Of a stretch of 48,929 nucleotides of DNA, positions 36,052-45,423 are shown in pieces. Position numbers and translations under genes: made by a program. Under the pieces are notes generated by a model, which was given only the letters and a program-made list of their open reading frames with translations, was not told the DNA's origin and did no database searches. Each line of letters starts with the position of its first letter. Within the stretch, counting starts at the first letter, position 1. Origin of the DNA: Planctomycetaceae bacterium (GTDB lineage: Bacteria > Planctomycetota > Planctomycetia > Planctomycetales > Planctomycetaceae); NCBI GenBank assembly GCA_947476295.1, contig CANJQC010000030.1, forward strand, positions 1-48,929, read 5' to 3'.

Positions 36052-39000
36052 ATGAAGGTCTGGCCTGTTCTTAAATGGATGTTCTTCATAGCGCTGGCGC
36101 TGGCGATTAGCGTCAGCGTGGGAGGCGTATGGCTTTGGAAGAACGCCGACCGGCTCATTCGGCAGCAGGCGTTGCGGACGTTCGACAAAGCCGCACCCGA
36201 TTTGGAACTGAGGATCGACGGCATTCAGCTCGTCAGCACATCGTCGCTGCGCGTGACCGGCGTTGAAATTCGCGACCGCAATTCCAACCGCCCGATCTTG
36301 CGGGCGAAAGAGGCGCTGGCAACGGTTGACGAAACGCAGTTGATGGAACGACAGAACGTAATCGTTCGCTCAATAAGTATCTCCGGTGTGGAAGTGCTGC
36401 TCAAGCGATCTGAAGACGGTCGCTGGAACTGGCAGGATTACAAGTTTCATCCCATCAGCGACAATCCGTTGATTCCTCCAAGCGTGATTCTGGAAAACGT
36501 CCGCGTTCAGGTTCAACTGGAACATGGCGATGGAATTCCGCCGGCGAGTCTGATCGTGACATCGCCCTTGTTTCAAGCCGTGCCAAAGTCTGCGGAAGCG
36601 TATGACTTTTCCGGAAGCCTAGCATTGCCGGGAGCCGGAAATCTCGCCGTTAACGGAGCGTGCAATCTGACAACAAGAGAGTGGAATCTGCATGGACAAT
36701 TAGCTGGACTCACGGCAGATCAGTCTCTGATGGATCTGGCCAAATCGACCGCACCGCAGCTCGCCACACAACTTCAGCAATTGGACGCAAAGATAGCCAG
36801 CGTGCTCCCTTCACCAGACGAATCACACACTGCTGCGGCCGGTCCCGAGACGAGTGCTATTGTGGTGGGAGGCAGCAGCGTGTCGCCTCGATTTATGGGC
36901 GTGCTGGACGTAGATTTCATGGTTGAGAAGCGACCAGAACATGCGGTTCCGGATTTGCGACTGAAAGTCGAAGTGCGTGATGGTCAGTTGAGTTGCCCTG
37001 TGGTGCCGGTTCGGCTCTCCGACGTCCGAGCCACATTCTTCTGGGACAACAGCAACGTCATCTTTAAGTTGCTGAATGCCCGCGACGGCGACGCGCTGGT
37101 GACTGGTCAGTTTGTAATGGAGCTTCGTGAGAATGCGCCAGCGCCGACAGCGTCCGTGCATCTGGAAAAGTTTCCGATCACGAAGCATCTGCAGCCGCTG
37201 CTTCCGAGGAAAATGCAGAAATTGTTTGATCATTTTCAGCCGTCTGGAGCTGTCTCCGGCGATATGACTGTGCAACGATTTCCATCGGGCAGGTGGTTAC
37301 CCACGGCTATGAATGGCTTCGCAGAAAATGCATCGCTGTTGTTTCATAAGTTTCGGTATCCGGTAACCGGCGTTAATGCCACGCTGCATCAAAAGCCGCT
37401 GGAGTCAGCGGCCTCAGGAATGGACTCAGTCGTTCTGGACATCGTCGCTGACGGAATGCTGGGGAATCGTCCAGTGCAGGCGTCTGGCTGGATTCGAAAC
37501 CCCGGCCCTGAACTGGAACTGGACTTCCATCTTGATGTGCAGGACCTGCCACTGGATCGGGATTTCCGCGAAGCGCTGAATGATCAGGGCCGTAAAGTCA
37601 TCGATAGCCTGAATATCGGTGGACTGGGTTCGGCAAAAGTCGTCTGTCACCGTGAGCCGGGTATGGATCAGCCAACCGACATACAGCTCTTCACCACCGT
37701 TCGTGACGGCAGCGTTCGATTTAGCAAATTTCAATACGAAATCACAGATCTCAGCGGTGAGCTCTCATACGACTCGAAAGCAAAATACTGGCGTTTTACG
37801 AATCTTCACGGTCTGCACGACAAGGGAGAATTGACCGCTGGCGGCAGCTTTCGAGGCCTGCCCGAACCCGGTGTGCTGCAACTGACGATCAATGCGGAAA
37901 ACGCGAAACTGGAGACCGATCTGTTCAATGCCCTGAATCCGTCCTCACGGACTCTCTGGACAATGCTGCAGCCCGAAGGATCTGTCAGCCTCACGACAAA
38001 AATTGACTGGACTGCCGCACCGGGGCATGTCCCGGTTGTTGAACTTCAGAATGTTCGAATTTTTGATGCTTCGATATATCCGAAACCATTTCCGTATCAC
38101 ATGAACATCAGCGAAGCCAAACTCAGCTACAAACCGAATGACCCGGAACATGCCGGCGTCCACCATTGTACAATCGAAACTCTGACAGCGGATCATGAAG
38201 GATCGCCAATTCGCACCAGTGGCTGGGCAGAATTGTCACCGGGCGGCTACTGGCAACTGCACCTGAATGATCTGAATGCGACCGATCTGAAACCCGACGA
38301 TCAGTTTCGTGCCGCTCTGCCGGACAATTGGCGCGATACGCTGTCGCGTCTTTCGCAGACTGGCCGTGTTTCCATTGAATCATCGGAACTGGAATTTCGC
38401 GGCCTGACGAACGGTTCCGCTCCGGCGACCGCAGCTTGGAGTCTCAACATGCGTCTGAAGCAATGTGCGGTTTCAGCAGGACTGGATCTGACAAAAGTGT
38501 CGGGCATGGTCGTTGCAAATGGCACCTGGGATGGATTTCACCTGCAGAATCATGGCCAGATCCGACTCGATCAGGCTGAAGTCCTTGAGATGACCATCAC
38601 CGATATCCAGGGTCCGTACACCATGTCGGAAGACGAACTGGTTCTTGGATGCCGTGAGATCATTCAACAGCAGTCGCAGCCGGCGGACGTTTCAAAGGAC
38701 CGCCGAATTATGGCTAAAGCCTATCGCGGCGTGCTGGAAATGGATGGAATGATAGATCTTACGAAGGGCAGCGAATACGAGTTTTTTGGGGAGCTGAAAA
38801 ATGCACTACTGGAAAACTACGCCGCGATCCACATGCCGGATCAACCGAACTTGAAAGGTGTGGTGACGGCGTGGCTGCATGTCAAAGGCGACGGTGACTC
38901 AGCTGCGAATCTCACGGGAAGCGGTCAGCTGCGAATTGATCCGGCCTCGCTGTACGAAGTGCCTGTCGTCCTAGAAATGCTGTCTGCCCTGTCCAGTCTG

Positions 39001-39396
39001 CAATTCGCCGTGCCCAATCGAGCGGCATTTGACTACGCAGAGATGTCCTTCAAAATTCGCGATGAAGCGTTTGAATTCGAACCGATCGATCTCGTTGGCA
39101 ACTCTCTTGCACTGCGTGGCCGTGGCCGAGCCGGCTTTGGTGGTGATGTGTATCTGGACTTCTTCTCACGTCCGCCTGTCACCAGCAATCCGATCAAGAA
39201 TCTTGTCATGTCCAGCACGACATCACTGGTTGCCGTTACGGTCCGCGGCACGACAACGAAACCGCAGACAACGGTTGGCAGACGTAAGGTCGATGATTCC
39301 ATGCGTGAGTTCTTTGGTGCCTTTGAGCCTCGCCCCGGAGCGCCAATCCCCACACTCAATATCCCTCGCCTGTTCGGTCTCCCCAACGCACCGTAA
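36052..39396 (+). CDS. AsmA-like / DUF3971-type envelope protein
   Basis: A 1114-residue protein with one N-terminal membrane anchor (MFFIALALAISVSVGGVWLW) and a long beta-rich body of the AsmA/YhdP/TamB type (repeated D.QL....L.V...; LRVTGVEIRDRNSNRPILRAK early, AsmA-like C-terminal block near the end, GRGRAGFGGDVYLDFFSR). Such proteins form bridges across the periplasm and are implicated in lipid transport to the outer membrane. AGGA precedes the ATG. The exact subfamily is not settled. It probably belongs with the upstream glycosyltransferase in envelope biogenesis. Confidence 0.8.
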   Translation: MKVWPVLKWMFFIALALAISVSVGGVWLWKNADRLIRQQALRTFDKAAPDLELRIDGIQLVSTSSLRVTGVEIRDRNSNRPILRAKEALATVDETQLMERQNVIVRSISISGVEVLLKRSEDGRWNWQDYKFHPISDNPLIPPSVILENVRVQVQLEHGDGIPPASLIVTSPLFQAVPKSAEAYDFSGSLALPGAGNLAVNGACNLTTREWNLHGQLAGLTADQSLMDLAKSTAPQLATQLQQLDAKIASVLPSPDESHTAAAGPETSAIVVGGSSVSPRFMGVLDVDFMVEKRPEHAVPDLRLKVEVRDGQLSCPVVPVRLSDVRATFFWDNSNVIFKLLNARDGDALVTGQFVMELRENAPAPTASVHLEKFPITKHLQPLLPRKMQKLFDHFQPSGAVSGDMTVQRFPSGRWLPTAMNGFAENASLLFHKFRYPVTGVNATLHQKPLESAASGMDSVVLDIVADGMLGNRPVQASGWIRNPGPELELDFHLDVQDLPLDRDFREALNDQGRKVIDSLNIGGLGSAKVVCHREPGMDQPTDIQLFTTVRDGSVRFSKFQYEITDLSGELSYDSKAKYWRFTNLHGLHDKGELTAGGSFRGLPEPGVLQLTINAENAKLETDLFNALNPSSRTLWTMLQPEGSVSLTTKIDWTAAPGHVPVVELQNVRIFDASIYPKPFPYHMNISEAKLSYKPNDPEHAGVHHCTIETLTADHEGSPIRTSGWAELSPGGYWQLHLNDLNATDLKPDDQFRAALPDNWRDTLSRLSQTGRVSIESSELEFRGLTNGSAPATAAWSLNMRLKQCAVSAGLDLTKVSGMVVANGTWDGFHLQNHGQIRLDQAEVLEMTITDIQGPYTMSEDELVLGCREIIQQQSQPADVSKDRRIMAKAYRGVLEMDGMIDLTKGSEYEFFGELKNALLENYAAIHMPDQPNLKGVVTAWLHVKGDGDSAANLTGSGQLRIDPASLYEVPVVLEMLSALSSLQFAVPNRAAFDYAEMSFKIRDEAFEFEPIDLVGNSLALRGRGRAGFGGDVYLDFFSRPPVTSNPIKNLVMSSTTSLVAVTVRGTTTKPQTTVGRRKVDDSMREFFGAFEPRPGAPIPTLNIPRLFGLPNAP

Positions 39397-39459
39397 GCGA
39401 TACAAGGTGCATCCGATCCGAATTCGCCAGCCGGAAATTGCCGCTGAGCTGGACGTGAT

Positions 39460-40878
39460 TCAATTCCGACTGGCTCCGTCACCGGCTGCTGGATCAAACC
39501 CATCCGCTGACTGCGGTGGCTTCGAACTGCTTTCCTTATCGACCATTGCGTTTCGGATCTCCCGGGCGCGTTGAAGATCGGTTTTCGCGTCGTCTGCCTG
39601 TCCGGATTCGCGGCGATCATCGGCGCGTTTTTCGTAGGCCACAGCGACCTGTTCGTCAAAGCGACCGGCTGTTTCAAAGTCGCTGATCGCGTTATCGAAA
39701 TTCTCCAGACGCATCCAGAGATCACCGCGGAGTGAATAGGCTTCCTGAGAAGATCGGACGACAATCGATTCATCGCAGTCCAGCATCGCTTTCTGAAGAT
39801 CGCCAGTCGCCATCCATGCGGATGCTCGTCCCGTCAATGCGTCAGAGTTGCCGGGTTTGACGATCAGAGCGCGAGTGAAGTCCTGAATGGCGGCACCGTA
39901 CTGGCTTCCGTTCATAAGATGTTTTCCGCGAATAATCCATGACGCCGGGTTTCTGGCATTGCGAGAGGCCTGCTGAGACAGCAGGTTCAACTGTTCCAGC
40001 CATGCAACTTTTGCACCATCCTTCTGCGCTTCCGCAAAGCGATTCAGCTTCAGCAGTGCCACGCGACGGTGGCTCAGCCATCGCATATCCATTGGCTCCA
40101 GCTCAGCAGCACGCGAAAATGCCGTCAGAGCATCTTCGTACTTTTCCTGCTGCATGTAGACCAGACCGCAATTGTTCCATGCAGTGACGTAACTCTCCTG
40201 AAGCCGCAATGCCTGCTGCAGGTCGGACAGTGCCGGTTCGTACTTTTCCAGTTTAAGTCGTGCGAAGCCACGATTGTTCCATGCGTCCGCAAACTTGCGA
40301 TCGCCATCGATGGCTTTCGAAAAATCAGCTTCTGCAGATTTGTAGTCCTTGCTGGTCAGCGCAATGAGTCCGCGATTATTGAGCGCGGCGGCATGAGTCG
40401 GATTCAGCTGTATGGCTTTTTCGAAGTCGGCGAGGGCTTCCCTCGAAAGCCCCTGCGACATCAGGAAATAGCCGCGATAGTTGTAACAATCGGCATTGTT
40501 CGGCGCTAGCCGCACGGCAGTGCTGAAATCGACGCGAGCGCTGGCATTTTCACCCTGCAATACGTACACATCAGCTCTCATGCGAAATAAGCTGGCATCT
40601 TCGGGCGACGCGCCGATCGCCTGACTCAACGCTTCGATTGCAACCCCATGCTGGCCTGCAACAACGGCACTGTTGGCTTTCTGCAAAAGCTGACGGACAG
40701 CTTCCGGATATTGGGACAGTGTCTTCTTTGAGGAGTTGTCAGCAATTTGTGTCGTCTGAGCCTGATTGCCGGAAATTGAGAGCGGGATACCCGCCGATCC
40801 GGCTTCCGGTGCTTTAATTTCTGACCCGCAACCTGCGGCCAGCAGCATTGATCCCAAGATAATTAAGACACGGCGCAT
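39460..40878 (-). CDS. Tetratricopeptide repeat lipoprotein
   Basis: A 472-residue lipoprotein with an N-terminal signal ending at LLAAGC (lipobox) and about ten consecutive TPRs (for example NADCYNYRGYFLMSQG, HAAALNNRGLIALTSKDY, SYVTAWNNCGLVYMQQEKY). It is expected to be membrane-anchored and to act as a protein-protein scaffold. GGAG lies 7 bases before the ATG. It is convergent with the AsmA-like gene (63-base gap) and divergent from rfbA. The partner is unknown. Confidence 0.88.
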   Translation of the reverse strand: MRRVLIILGSMLLAAGCGSEIKAPEAGSAGIPLSISGNQAQTTQIADNSSKKTLSQYPEAVRQLLQKANSAVVAGQHGVAIEALSQAIGASPEDASLFRMRADVYVLQGENASARVDFSTAVRLAPNNADCYNYRGYFLMSQGLSREALADFEKAIQLNPTHAAALNNRGLIALTSKDYKSAEADFSKAIDGDRKFADAWNNRGFARLKLEKYEPALSDLQQALRLQESYVTAWNNCGLVYMQQEKYEDALTAFSRAAELEPMDMRWLSHRRVALLKLNRFAEAQKDGAKVAWLEQLNLLSQQASRNARNPASWIIRGKHLMNGSQYGAAIQDFTRALIVKPGNSDALTGRASAWMATGDLQKAMLDCDESIVVRSSQEAYSLRGDLWMRLENFDNAISDFETAGRFDEQVAVAYEKRADDRRESGQADDAKTDLQRAREIRNAMVDKESSSKPPQSADGFDPAAGDGASRN

Positions 40879-41374
40879 CGGTTTGCTCCATCGAACAATT
40901 CAGACATCGGGCCGATTCTACCAGCCCTTCAAATCACCGGGGCGTTTGTAGTCGTGATAAGTTCCTTGTGTCAATCTGAGTTGAGTGAGAATCGAAGTTC
41001 TGGGTAAGTTGGCGAACATCGCAGCGAATAACCTTCATACACAACTCGGCAGAAAACTACGGTTCATTGCCTCCGATGTCGCAGCAGAATGATTTGCGAT
41101 GTATCACGGGGTGAAAAGTATTGTCACCTCAAGTTCCGCAGACACAAGGATTCCCACCCTAGCAGAAGCAACTATTGAATGGCCGTAACTCCCCATTCCT
41201 CGCTGACGATTCCGGTTAATCTGTCCAGGTCTCAAATGTGTCATCTTTGGATACGTGAAGTATATTCCAACCAAAGAGCGGCAATAACGGTTTGAATCGC
41301 CTGACCCCTTGGATTACCATCCGCCGGCTTCGCGTAATCACATTGATAACATGAGCCGCCATTCAAGGCAATCT
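40879..41374. other. Divergent promoter region between TPR lipoprotein and rfbA
   Basis: About 500 bases without a supported gene. It must contain the promoters of both flanking genes, which point away from each other. No repeat, hairpin with T-tract or operator could be picked out with confidence. Confidence 0.4.
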
Positions 41375-42247
41375 ATGAATATTTGCAAAAAGGGGATCGT
41401 ACTTGCCGGCGGGACGGGGTCGCGGTTGTTTCCGCTGACGCTCGCGATCAGCAAGCAGATGGCACCCGTGTATGACAAGCCGATGATTTATTATCCGCTG
41501 TCGGCATTGATGCTGGCTGGAATTCGTGATGTGCTGGTCATCAGTTCGCCGCGTGATCTGGGTGGATTTCAAAAACTGCTGGGTGACGGTGCTGGCTGGG
41601 GTATGAAGTTTTCCTACGTCGAACAAGCGCGACCCGAAGGACTGGCTCAGGCTTTTGTTCTCGGTGCGGACTTCATCGGCGCTGATCATGTGGCGTTGAT
41701 TCTGGGCGACAACATTTTCTATGGCAGTGGCTTTCAGAAGATCCTGAATTCTGCAGCATCCAACGAAACCGGAGCCACCATTTTTGGCTACGAAGTTCGT
41801 GATCCCGAACGATACGGCGTTGTTGAATTTGATCAGCATGGCAAGGCAATCTCTCTGGAAGAAAAGCCAAAGCACCCAAAGTCAAATTTCGCCGTTCCCG
41901 GCCTGTACTTCTACGACAATACTGTCGTGGAAATATCCAGGAACCTGAAGCCGTCTGTGCGAGGTGAACTGGAAATCACGGACGTAAATTCGGAATATCT
42001 TCGCCGAGGCCAGTTGCGGGTTAAAATGCTGTCACGCGGCTTTGCGTGGCTGGATACAGGGACTCACGATTCACTTCTGGATGCCGGGAATTTTGTCGCG
42101 GCGATCGAAAAGCGAATGGGACTCAAGATCTCCTGCCCGGAGGAAATCGCGTTCCGTCGCGGCTTCATCGATCGGGCTCAGTTGCTGGTTCTGGCCGCAT
42201 CGTTTCCCAATGAATACGGCGCTTATCTCAAGCATGTGGCCCGCTGA
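41375..42247 (+). CDS. rfbA: Glucose-1-phosphate thymidylyltransferase
   Basis: A 290-residue enzyme making dTDP-glucose from dTTP and glucose 1-phosphate, the first step toward dTDP-rhamnose and related sugars. The nucleotide-binding signature [22 protein letters not shown] is at the start; [19 protein letters not shown] and [17 protein letters not shown] follow as in RmlA. The start is ATG 41375, with AAGG 6 bases upstream; longer ORFs (41309, 41351) add residues absent from the family. The adjacent RmlD-like gene fits the same pathway, but rfbB and rfbC are not in the window. Confidence 0.95.
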   Translation: MNICKKGIVLAGGTGSRLFPLTLAISKQMAPVYDKPMIYYPLSALMLAGIRDVLVISSPRDLGGFQKLLGDGAGWGMKFSYVEQARPEGLAQAFVLGADFIGADHVALILGDNIFYGSGFQKILNSAASNETGATIFGYEVRDPERYGVVEFDQHGKAISLEEKPKHPKSNFAVPGLYFYDNTVVEISRNLKPSVRGELEITDVNSEYLRRGQLRVKMLSRGFAWLDTGTHDSLLDAGNFVAAIEKRMGLKISCPEEIAFRRGFIDRAQLLVLAASFPNEYGAYLKHVAR

Positions 42248-42279
42248 TACTTTTTTACACGTTGCTGCGGATTGCTTTG

Positions 42280-43152
42280 ATGTTCTTGATTCTCGGTGGA
42301 AATGGTTACGTCGGTACAGCGTTTCAAAAGCATCTGCAAAAGTTGCAGCTTCCGTTTGAAGTGATTTCACGTGCCGTCGTTGACTACTCAGACGAAACAT
42401 CGCTGCTGCGCCTGTTTGACCAGCGACGTCCGGAGTTCTTAATCAACGCGGCCGGCTACACGGGTCGTCCGAATGTCGATGCGTGCGAAGTGCATCGGAC
42501 CGAATGCCTGCAAGGGAATGCCGTGCTGCCAGGCGTAATTCGATCTGCCTGTGAGAAAGCCGGCTTGCCTTGGGGACATGTGTCTTCCGGCTGCATTTAC
42601 ACCGGGGCGAAACCAGATGGCAGCGGCTTTACAGAAGCCGATGCGCCGAATTTTTCGTTTCGTCAGAATAACTGCAGCTTCTATTCCGGCTGCAAGGCTC
42701 TGGGAGAAGAGCTGCTTTCCGGTGCCGCCAATTGCTACGTTTGGCGACTGCGAATTCCGTTCAACGAATTTGATGGTCCGCGAAACTACATTTCTAAGAT
42801 GATGCGGTACGATTGCCTGCTGAAGGCGACAAACAGTCTGTCGCAGCTGGATGAATTCGCCTCTGCCTGTGTCGCCTGCTGGACGAAGCGTGTGCCGTTT
42901 GGCGTCTACAACCTGACCAATCCGGGCTCAGTGACGACGGAAGATGTTGTCGCGATGATCAAACGTCACGGTCTGGTGCATAAGGATTTTCGCTTCTTCG
43001 ATTCCGAAGACCAGTTCATGCAACTGGCAGCAAAAACGCCACGGTCAAACTGCGTGCTGGATACGACAAAGGCGGAACAACTGAAACTGCCGATGCGCCC
43101 GATTGTGGAGTCCCTTGAAATGGCGATGCGAGGCTGGGTAAAGGCTAGGTGA
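42280..43152 (+). CDS. RmlD-like NAD(P)-dependent sugar-nucleotide reductase
   Basis: A 290-residue extended short-chain dehydrogenase. The Rossmann motif FLILGGNGYVGTAF opens the protein, INAAGYTGRPNVD follows, and the catalytic YSGCK (Y-x3-K) is in place. It resembles dTDP-4-dehydrorhamnose reductase (RmlD) more than UDP-glucose epimerases. ATG 42280 places the Rossmann fold at the N-terminus; a TTG at 42262 would add six residues. It lies 32 bases after rfbA and is probably co-transcribed. The exact sugar is not certain. Confidence 0.82.
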   Translation: MFLILGGNGYVGTAFQKHLQKLQLPFEVISRAVVDYSDETSLLRLFDQRRPEFLINAAGYTGRPNVDACEVHRTECLQGNAVLPGVIRSACEKAGLPWGHVSSGCIYTGAKPDGSGFTEADAPNFSFRQNNCSFYSGCKALGEELLSGAANCYVWRLRIPFNEFDGPRNYISKMMRYDCLLKATNSLSQLDEFASACVACWTKRVPFGVYNLTNPGSVTTEDVVAMIKRHGLVHKDFRFFDSEDQFMQLAAKTPRSNCVLDTTKAEQLKLPMRPIVESLEMAMRGWVKAR

Positions 43153-43550
43153 GCCGCCTGCAGCAACCTGAGCTTCCGCCTGCCCTGTTGACATGTGGCC
43201 ACGTAAGATGAGTATCTTACGAGACATGAAAACGACTGTCTCAAGCGAGATCAATCGCTCCAGGGAGTATCTCGCGGAACGCCTCCGCACAATCGGAAGA
43301 GACTGAGTTCTCTGACCCTCATGGCACTCAACCCGGGTGACTTTACCCGAGTCTGCGGATTCTCTCAAAGCTCAACTTGCCGACATCCGATTCTTCGGTA
43401 GACGTACATTTTCGTCGCCTGGATGCCCTGCGACTGATCTGGTGACCTCTGCGGCGGGCGCATGGAGATTGCGCTGTTTTGACGATTGTCCCGCCGCTAT
43501 TCATGGAAGAGACCACTCTTAACGACTTTCCGTAAAGTCAGGTTCCTTCT
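43153..43550. other. Intergenic stretch before the alpha/beta hydrolase
   Basis: No gene is supported. Several short frames occur but lack family signs and ribosome binding sites. No strong hairpin was found. Confidence 0.4.
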
Positions 43551-44594
43551 GTGATTCGACTTATCCATCGACTTTCATGCGCAATCTCTATCGCGGGTTC
43601 GATGCTGATGCTGTGTTCCGGCATTGCCCTGAACGCGCAGGAAGTTGTGCAATATCCGCTGCCGCCGCTGGGAACAGTCGCGACGGAATTGCCGTTGATG
43701 CCGTCAGCCACGATGACTCCGGGATACTGGATTGTCGGTTCACATGCATCGCCGCAGTCATTTGACGGATCGGCACCCGTGTTCTGCCCCAGCGTCACGC
43801 GGTATGATCATTGTGTCGGGTTTCATCAGGCAAATATGCAGGAGCTGACAATGTCGCTCCAGCCAGGTGTGCCGGTTTGCATCTTCTGCCACGGCAGTTT
43901 TGTAAGCTGGCAGGACGTACTCACGGAATCGGTTGAGACATGGAAATGGCTGCATCATGCGTGTCCTGATCAGCCAATCCAGATGATCCATTTCTCGTGG
44001 CCCAGTGACCGACCGAGATTTTCACCAGTCATTCAGCTTGACGTTAATCGGCTTGGGCGTCGAGCTGGGAGAAATGGTTTCTATATGGCCAGCCTGGTGC
44101 AGCAAATTCCGTCAGAATGCCCGATCTGTCTGATCGGCCACAGCCACGGTACTCGCGTCATTGCATCGGCACTGCATTTGATGGGTGGTGGCGCAGTCGA
44201 TGGCTTTGTACTGGCATCTGGCCCGTTTCCGCAGCATCGACTGCGTGCGGTCTTTGCGGCATCTGCCATGGACCACACATGGCTGAATCCGAATGAACGC
44301 TACGGTCGCGCTCTGTGTCCTGTCGAATGTGTGCTGAACCTAAAGAATTCATGCGATCCCGCACTGTTCATTTATCCTCTGCGACGCCCGTTTTCCTGCG
44401 GAGCACTGGGTTACACAGGGGTCACCAGGAGAGACAGAGATCAGTTGGGACCATCCGGCCACAAAATCCAGGATCTGGATTTGACAGAAGACATCGGAAT
44501 CGGCCATTACTGGCCCAACTACTTCCAACGCCCATGGCTGGCTCGTGCGATTCGAAATTACCTATTCTTTGACGAACAGACGGCAAATCCGTAG
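43551..44594 (+). CDS. Exported alpha/beta hydrolase
   Basis: A 347-residue protein with a signal peptide (IAGSMLMLCSGIALNA) and an alpha/beta-hydrolase core. The nucleophile elbow is LIGHSHGTRV; an early block PVCIFCHGSFVSWQDV and the later FVLASGPFP fit the DUF900/lipase-like group. The catalytic Ser is present; the acid and His were not placed. The start is GTG 43551, preceded by a weak AGGT. It is monocistronic. The substrate is unknown. Confidence 0.78.
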   Translation: MIRLIHRLSCAISIAGSMLMLCSGIALNAQEVVQYPLPPLGTVATELPLMPSATMTPGYWIVGSHASPQSFDGSAPVFCPSVTRYDHCVGFHQANMQELTMSLQPGVPVCIFCHGSFVSWQDVLTESVETWKWLHHACPDQPIQMIHFSWPSDRPRFSPVIQLDVNRLGRRAGRNGFYMASLVQQIPSECPICLIGHSHGTRVIASALHLMGGGAVDGFVLASGPFPQHRLRAVFAASAMDHTWLNPNERYGRALCPVECVLNLKNSCDPALFIYPLRRPFSCGALGYTGVTRRDRDQLGPSGHKIQDLDLTEDIGIGHYWPNYFQRPWLARAIRNYLFFDEQTANP

Positions 44595-44700
44595 CATCTC
44601 TACCTTGCGTACGCCACGTTTGGAAACCTTAGCAAAGGAAGATTGCTGCCGGTTGATCGAGGTGCTTTGGCACGTTAAAAGCTGTTTTTCGCCGCCACAG

Positions 44701-44780
44701 CTCAGAAAAGGGGTCAGGAACCAATAGTGCGAAGCACCCTGCGGGCCATTTGGCTATTGGTTCCTGACCCCTTTTCTGAG
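44701..44780 (-). repeat. Palindromic element (family D), copy 2
   Basis: Arms of 27 bp (44701-44727 and 44754-44780) are perfect inverted copies, starting CTCAGAAAAGGGGTCAGG. The 16 inner bases and the 26-base loop match copy 1 at 31932-31989 when read on the minus strand. It ends 25 bases before the next start codon, so it could also act as a hairpin in that gene's leader or as a bidirectional terminator. Confidence 0.85.
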
Positions 44781-44805
44781 CACTAGCCACGACCGGAGGA
44801 TCTGC

Positions 44806-45423
44806 ATGACTTTAGAGACTGCCATTCGCGAACGCAAAGACGCCCTCCGGAAGCAGGCGCACGCGAATCGAAACGCCCAAGATGACAAGGACGAACTCAG
44901 TCGGCGCATTGTCGGTGCGTTTATGTCGCTGCCTGAGTATGTGACGGCTCAAACTATCATGTTTTACATCGACGTCCGTAGTGAAGTACGGACTCGGCAG
45001 GATCTGGAACACGCGCTGGAGTCCGGAAAGACGATTGTCGTGCCGTGGTGCAATGCTGATGGTGAACTGGAATTGTTCCGCCTAGACTCGATGGATGAGC
45101 TGGAAATTGGCATGTACAAGATCCTTGAACCACAGGCAGCACTGCGTGGTTTGGCAGAAAAGCAGGTCAACGTTGAATCCCTAGATCTGATCATGGTGCC
45201 CGGCGTTGCCTTCGATCGGCGCGGCGCCCGCATGGGACATGGAAAAGGTTACTACGATAAATTGCTGCAGCATGCTCGCAGTAACACGCCACTAATCGCA
45301 CTGGCTTTTGAATGCCAGCTATTCGACGAAATCCCGGTCGCCGATCACGATATCTTTATGGACAAGCTCATTACCGAAGATCACGTCTATAACGGCCAGG
45401 GTCGTGATGTCAGCGATCGTTGA
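44806..45423 (+). CDS. 5-formyltetrahydrofolate cyclo-ligase
   Basis: A 205-residue enzyme that converts 5-formyl-THF and ATP to 5,10-methenyl-THF. The family signature GVAFDRRGARMGHGKGYYDKLL is complete; FYIDVRSEVRT and IVVPWCNADGELELF fit the N-terminal substrate-binding part. GGAGG (44795-44799) precedes the ATG by 6 bases. The stop lies 17 bases inside the next gene, the H4MPT formyltransferase, so the two are translationally linked. This places folate and methanopterin C1 metabolism in one unit. Confidence 0.93.
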   Translation: MTLETAIRERKDALRKQAHANRNAQDDKDELSRRIVGAFMSLPEYVTAQTIMFYIDVRSEVRTRQDLEHALESGKTIVVPWCNADGELELFRLDSMDELEIGMYKILEPQAALRGLAEKQVNVESLDLIMVPGVAFDRRGARMGHGKGYYDKLLQHARSNTPLIALAFECQLFDEIPVADHDIFMDKLITEDHVYNGQGRDVSDR

